A stretch of 8,344 nucleotides of DNA from NCBI GenBank assembly GCA_945950065.1, contig CAMFGQ010000058.1, positions 1 to 8,344 of the forward strand. Direction: 5' to 3'. The translations under genes were made by a program, and so were the position numbers. This stretch comes from an uncultured Clostridia bacterium. GTDB taxonomy: Bacteria > Bacillota > Clostridia > Peptostreptococcales > Acidaminobacteraceae. Shown in pieces: positions 7,104-8,344 of this stretch (its first letter is position 1; each line of letters starts with the position of its first letter). The notes below the pieces were generated by a model that was given only the letters and a program-made list of their open reading frames with translations, had not been told where the DNA came from and did no database searches.

Positions 7104-7135
7104 GGGGAAAAACGCCTATATTCAGGCGTTTCCCC
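7104..7135 (-). terminator. Terminator-like hairpin after the small exported-protein gene
   Basis: Read on the minus strand, GGGG pairs with CCCC and AAACGCCT with AGGCGTTT around a 6-nt loop, with two unpaired T between the two stems on the 3' side. A TTT follows the CCCC, and five T follow the GC core of the inner stem. It starts four bases after the TAG at 7140-7142 and ends just before the plsX -35 box, so it would separate the small gene from the plsX operon. The T tract is short, so termination may be leaky. Confidence 0.55.
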
Positions 7136-7139
7136 TCAT

Positions 7140-7175
7140 CTATTTCTTATAGCTGTTTTCAAAGACATCCAGGAC
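7140..7175 (-). other. In-frame continuation beyond the TGA of the small exported-protein gene
   Basis: Directly after the TGA, the same phase encodes VLDVFENSYKK and then stops at TAG 7140-7142. The stretch looks like the natural C-terminus of the preceding protein, and the terminator-like hairpin begins just behind it. It could be the unread remnant of a longer gene, the product of a sequencing error, or a short readthrough extension. Confidence 0.45.
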
Positions 7176-7559
7176 TCAACTGAGCAGTGTGCCTTGTCGT
7201 TGAAGCTCTTTATCTTCCGTCACCATCTGCCGTCCATAGTTCATGTAGCTCTTATAGGTCCAGCGTCCAAGAGTTAGGGGGATTTTGTGTTCCCATCTAA
7301 TGGCCGATATGGCATCAGCACAGTCATACTTGACTTTTCGCAAAGCACGCCAAGGATCTTTAAAGATTTTTGTTCCATTCTTGTTCAGTGCCATTTCGTA
7401 AGCAGGATCATCTCCAAAGTCACTGCCCTTATCATAGTCTGAAACAGCTACACCATTATCCGTTACGTTCATGGGTAGATGGGAGTTCGAGACAAGCACC
7501 AAGGCAAGAACTAAAAGGAGTAAACGAATCATGTGCATTGCTTTCTTAGTCTTTGGCAT
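7176..7559 (-). CDS. Small exported protein of unknown function, possibly truncated at its C-terminus
   Basis: The 127-residue product is not one I can name. It opens with a basic stretch (MPKTKKAMHMIR) and a hydrophobic run LLLLVLALVLV (13-23), a signal peptide or membrane anchor. There is no lipobox cysteine, so it is not an obvious lipoprotein; cleavage after about residue 27 (VSNS) is possible. The exported part is polar, with GSDFGDDPAYEMALNKNG (45-62) and an aromatic basic region near RWTYKSYMNYGRQ (98-110), and has one cysteine (about residue 80). ATG 7557-7559 has AGGAGGT (7566-7572) six bases upstream. The frame ends at TGA 7176-7178 but continues in phase for 11 codons to TAG 7140-7142, right before a hairpin. 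The tail VLDVFENSYKK resembles, from memory only, the end of small exported Firmicutes proteins finishing in FLDIYENSF, so a nonsense mutation is suspected. It has its own promoter and lies between a potD-like gene and plsX; neither suggests a function. Confidence 0.7.
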   Translation of the reverse strand: MPKTKKAMHMIRLLLLVLALVLVSNSHLPMNVTDNGVAVSDYDKGSDFGDDPAYEMALNKNGTKIFKDPWRALRKVKYDCADAISAIRWEHKIPLTLGRWTYKSYMNYGRQMVTEDKELQRQGTLLS

Positions 7560-7565
7560 AAGATG

Positions 7566-7572
7566 ACCTCCT
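7566..7572 (-). promoter_or_regulatory. Ribosome binding site of the small exported-protein gene
   Basis: AGGAGGT stands six bases before ATG 7557-7559. This is a strong site with good spacing, which supports real translation of the small gene from this start and not from the internal ATG codons at residues 8 and 10. Confidence 0.75.
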
Positions 7573-7592
7573 GGGTGGTATAAGATACCCCT

Positions 7593-7601
7593 ATTATATC
7601 A
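7593..7601 (-). promoter_or_regulatory. Predicted extended -10 promoter of the small exported-protein gene
   Basis: TGATATAAT on the minus strand gives a perfect TATAAT (7593-7598) with the TGn extension (7599-7601). The expected -35 position near 7616-7621 has no good TTGACA match, which extended -10 promoters tolerate. Transcription would begin near 7586, about 27 nt before the ATG. A 10-bp palindrome TTCTTAAGAA (7618-7627) overlaps the -35 position. Confidence 0.55.
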
Positions 7602-7651
7602 CGGGAGGCCTGCATGTTTCTTAAGAACTCCACTGGAACCCTTCACTTGTT

Positions 7652-8344
7652 CTATTGATTTTTTACCTTTTGCCAGAGATCATCATACTTTTTAATCATC
7701 TCTCCTGGATCCCTAAAGACTTCAAGATTCTCCAGGATGGTTTTATCTGGATAAGCAACCTCACTTTCACTCAGCTCTTCATCTAAAAGCTCTTTTGCTT
7801 CACTGCTTGGCACAGAGTACCAGACATACTCAGCATTTTGGGCCATGTTTTCGGCACGCAGCATAAAGTTGATGAACTTCTCGGCATTCTCAGGATTTCT
7901 TGCATTCTTTGGAATCACCATGGAATCAAACCATAGATTAGAGCCTTCCTTTGGAACAGCGTAGGCAAGATCTTCATTTTCGGAGATAGCGTCCACCGCA
8001 TCTCCCGAATACATCACGGCAAGAGCTGCTTCACCATTGATCATAATGTCCCTAGTCTGATCCACAAGATAAGCATAGACAAGGGGATACTGCTCAATCA
8101 GAAGATCTGCAGCTTTCCCCATCTCTTCTTCATTTCTTGAATTCATGGAATAGCCTAGCATCTTCAGTGCAATGCCCAAAGAGTCCCGTGAAGAATCCAG
8201 CATAATGATCTTCCGATGGTATTTCTCCTTCCACAAAATCTCCCAGGAATCTACAGGCTCATCCACCAAAGTAGTGTTGTAGAGAATTCCCAAGGTACCC
8301 CAAAAATAAGGTGCGGAGTATTTTTGTTCTGGGTCATAACTATG
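7652..8344 (-). CDS. PotD-type ABC transporter substrate-binding protein, C-terminal part
   Basis: The frame is open from the window edge (codon CAT at 8342-8344) to TAG 7652-7654, giving the last 230 residues; the start lies outside. The TTG at 8291-8293 is internal, because the family motif KYSAPYFWGTLGI (8-20) spans it. Other features fit spermidine/putrescine-type periplasmic-binding proteins: LDSSRDSLGIALKMLGYS (49-66), GEAALAVMYSGDA (104-116), PKEGSNLWFDSMVIPKNARN (131-150) and a closing KKYDDLWQKVKNQ. Such proteins are extracellular lipoproteins that hand polyamines to a PotABC permease. Trp138 and Asp140 match ligand-contacting positions of E. coli PotD as I recall them. The acidic Asp168 position appears to be Ser51 and the Trp229 position Tyr112, so the ligand may differ. 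potD is commonly last in potABCD, which fits the absence of transporter genes on the downstream side. I see no clear terminator between it and the small gene. Confidence 0.9.
   Translation of the reverse strand, partial: HSYDPEQKYSAPYFWGTLGILYNTTLVDEPVDSWEILWKEKYHRKIIMLDSSRDSLGIALKMLGYSMNSRNEEEMGKAADLLIEQYPLVYAYLVDQTRDIMINGEAALAVMYSGDAVDAISENEDLAYAVPKEGSNLWFDSMVIPKNARNPENAEKFINFMLRAENMAQNAEYVWYSVPSSEAKELLDEELSESEVAYPDKTILENLEVFRDPGEMIKKYDDLWQKVKNQ

Noticed and set aside
7086..7277. Plus-strand 63-codon frame across the plsX-small gene gap
   Set aside because: It runs through the predicted hairpin and into the small gene in antisense; no convincing ribosome binding site or family motif.
7577..7589. 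Small inverted repeat GGTAT-CTT-ATACC near the start of the small-gene transcript
   Set aside because: Five-base arms with a three-base loop are too weak to claim as an operator or riboswitch. The shared GGTAT/ATACC bases with the plsX promoter may be chance.
7560..7651. A terminator for the PotD-like gene
   Set aside because: No GC-rich stem followed by a T run is visible on the minus strand in this gap, only the AT-rich palindrome.
8291..8293. TTG as the start of the PotD-like gene
   Set aside because: The same frame continues upstream to the window edge with HSYDPEQKYSAPYFWGT, a conserved PotD-type stretch, so the TTG is an internal leucine codon.

Overview
The window is a compact housekeeping region from a low-to-moderate GC Gram-positive bacterium. 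Strong AGGAGG-type ribosome binding sites, frequent GTG starts and the order plsX - rnc - Elp3-like radical SAM gene - smc - ftsY point to Firmicutes, most likely a Clostridia/Tissierellia-type lineage. This placement is inferred from gene order and protein style; no rRNA or other marker is present. Every supported gene lies on the minus strand, so transcription runs from high to low coordinates.

Right end (about 7652-8344): the C-terminal 230 residues of a PotD-type ABC transporter substrate-binding protein. The reading frame stays open through the window edge, so the gene starts outside. After a 92-bp gap with a good extended -10 promoter (7593-7601) comes a small gene (7176-7559) for an unrecognised exported protein. 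Its reading frame ends at a TGA, but the same frame continues for 11 sensible codons to a TAG at 7140-7142, and a terminator-like hairpin follows at 7104-7135. The gene may therefore have lost its last residues through a nonsense mutation.

Central and left part (1-7102): a promoter at about 7073-7102, overlapped by a 7-bp inverted repeat, precedes a tightly packed six-gene operon: plsX (phospholipid synthesis), rnc (RNase III), an Elp3-like radical SAM protein, smc (chromosome condensation), ftsY (signal recognition particle receptor) and the first 29 codons of coaB (coenzyme A synthesis). Neighbouring genes overlap by 32, 14, 4 and 4 nt or are separated by only 8 nt, so translational coupling is likely throughout. 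Shine-Dalgarno sites show that rnc and the radical SAM gene start at GTG codons well inside the longest open frames. Of the six operon genes, four start with GTG.

The operon joins membrane lipid synthesis, RNA processing, chromosome organisation, membrane protein targeting and cofactor synthesis, as is common in Firmicutes. The acpP gene often found between plsX and rnc is absent here. I see no mobile element, CRISPR array, RNA gene or obviously new multi-gene system. The most interesting points are the interrupted small exported protein, the diverged SMC hinge, the uncharacterised radical SAM gene, and the inverted repeat over the plsX promoter. No stretch over 300 bp lacks a gene.
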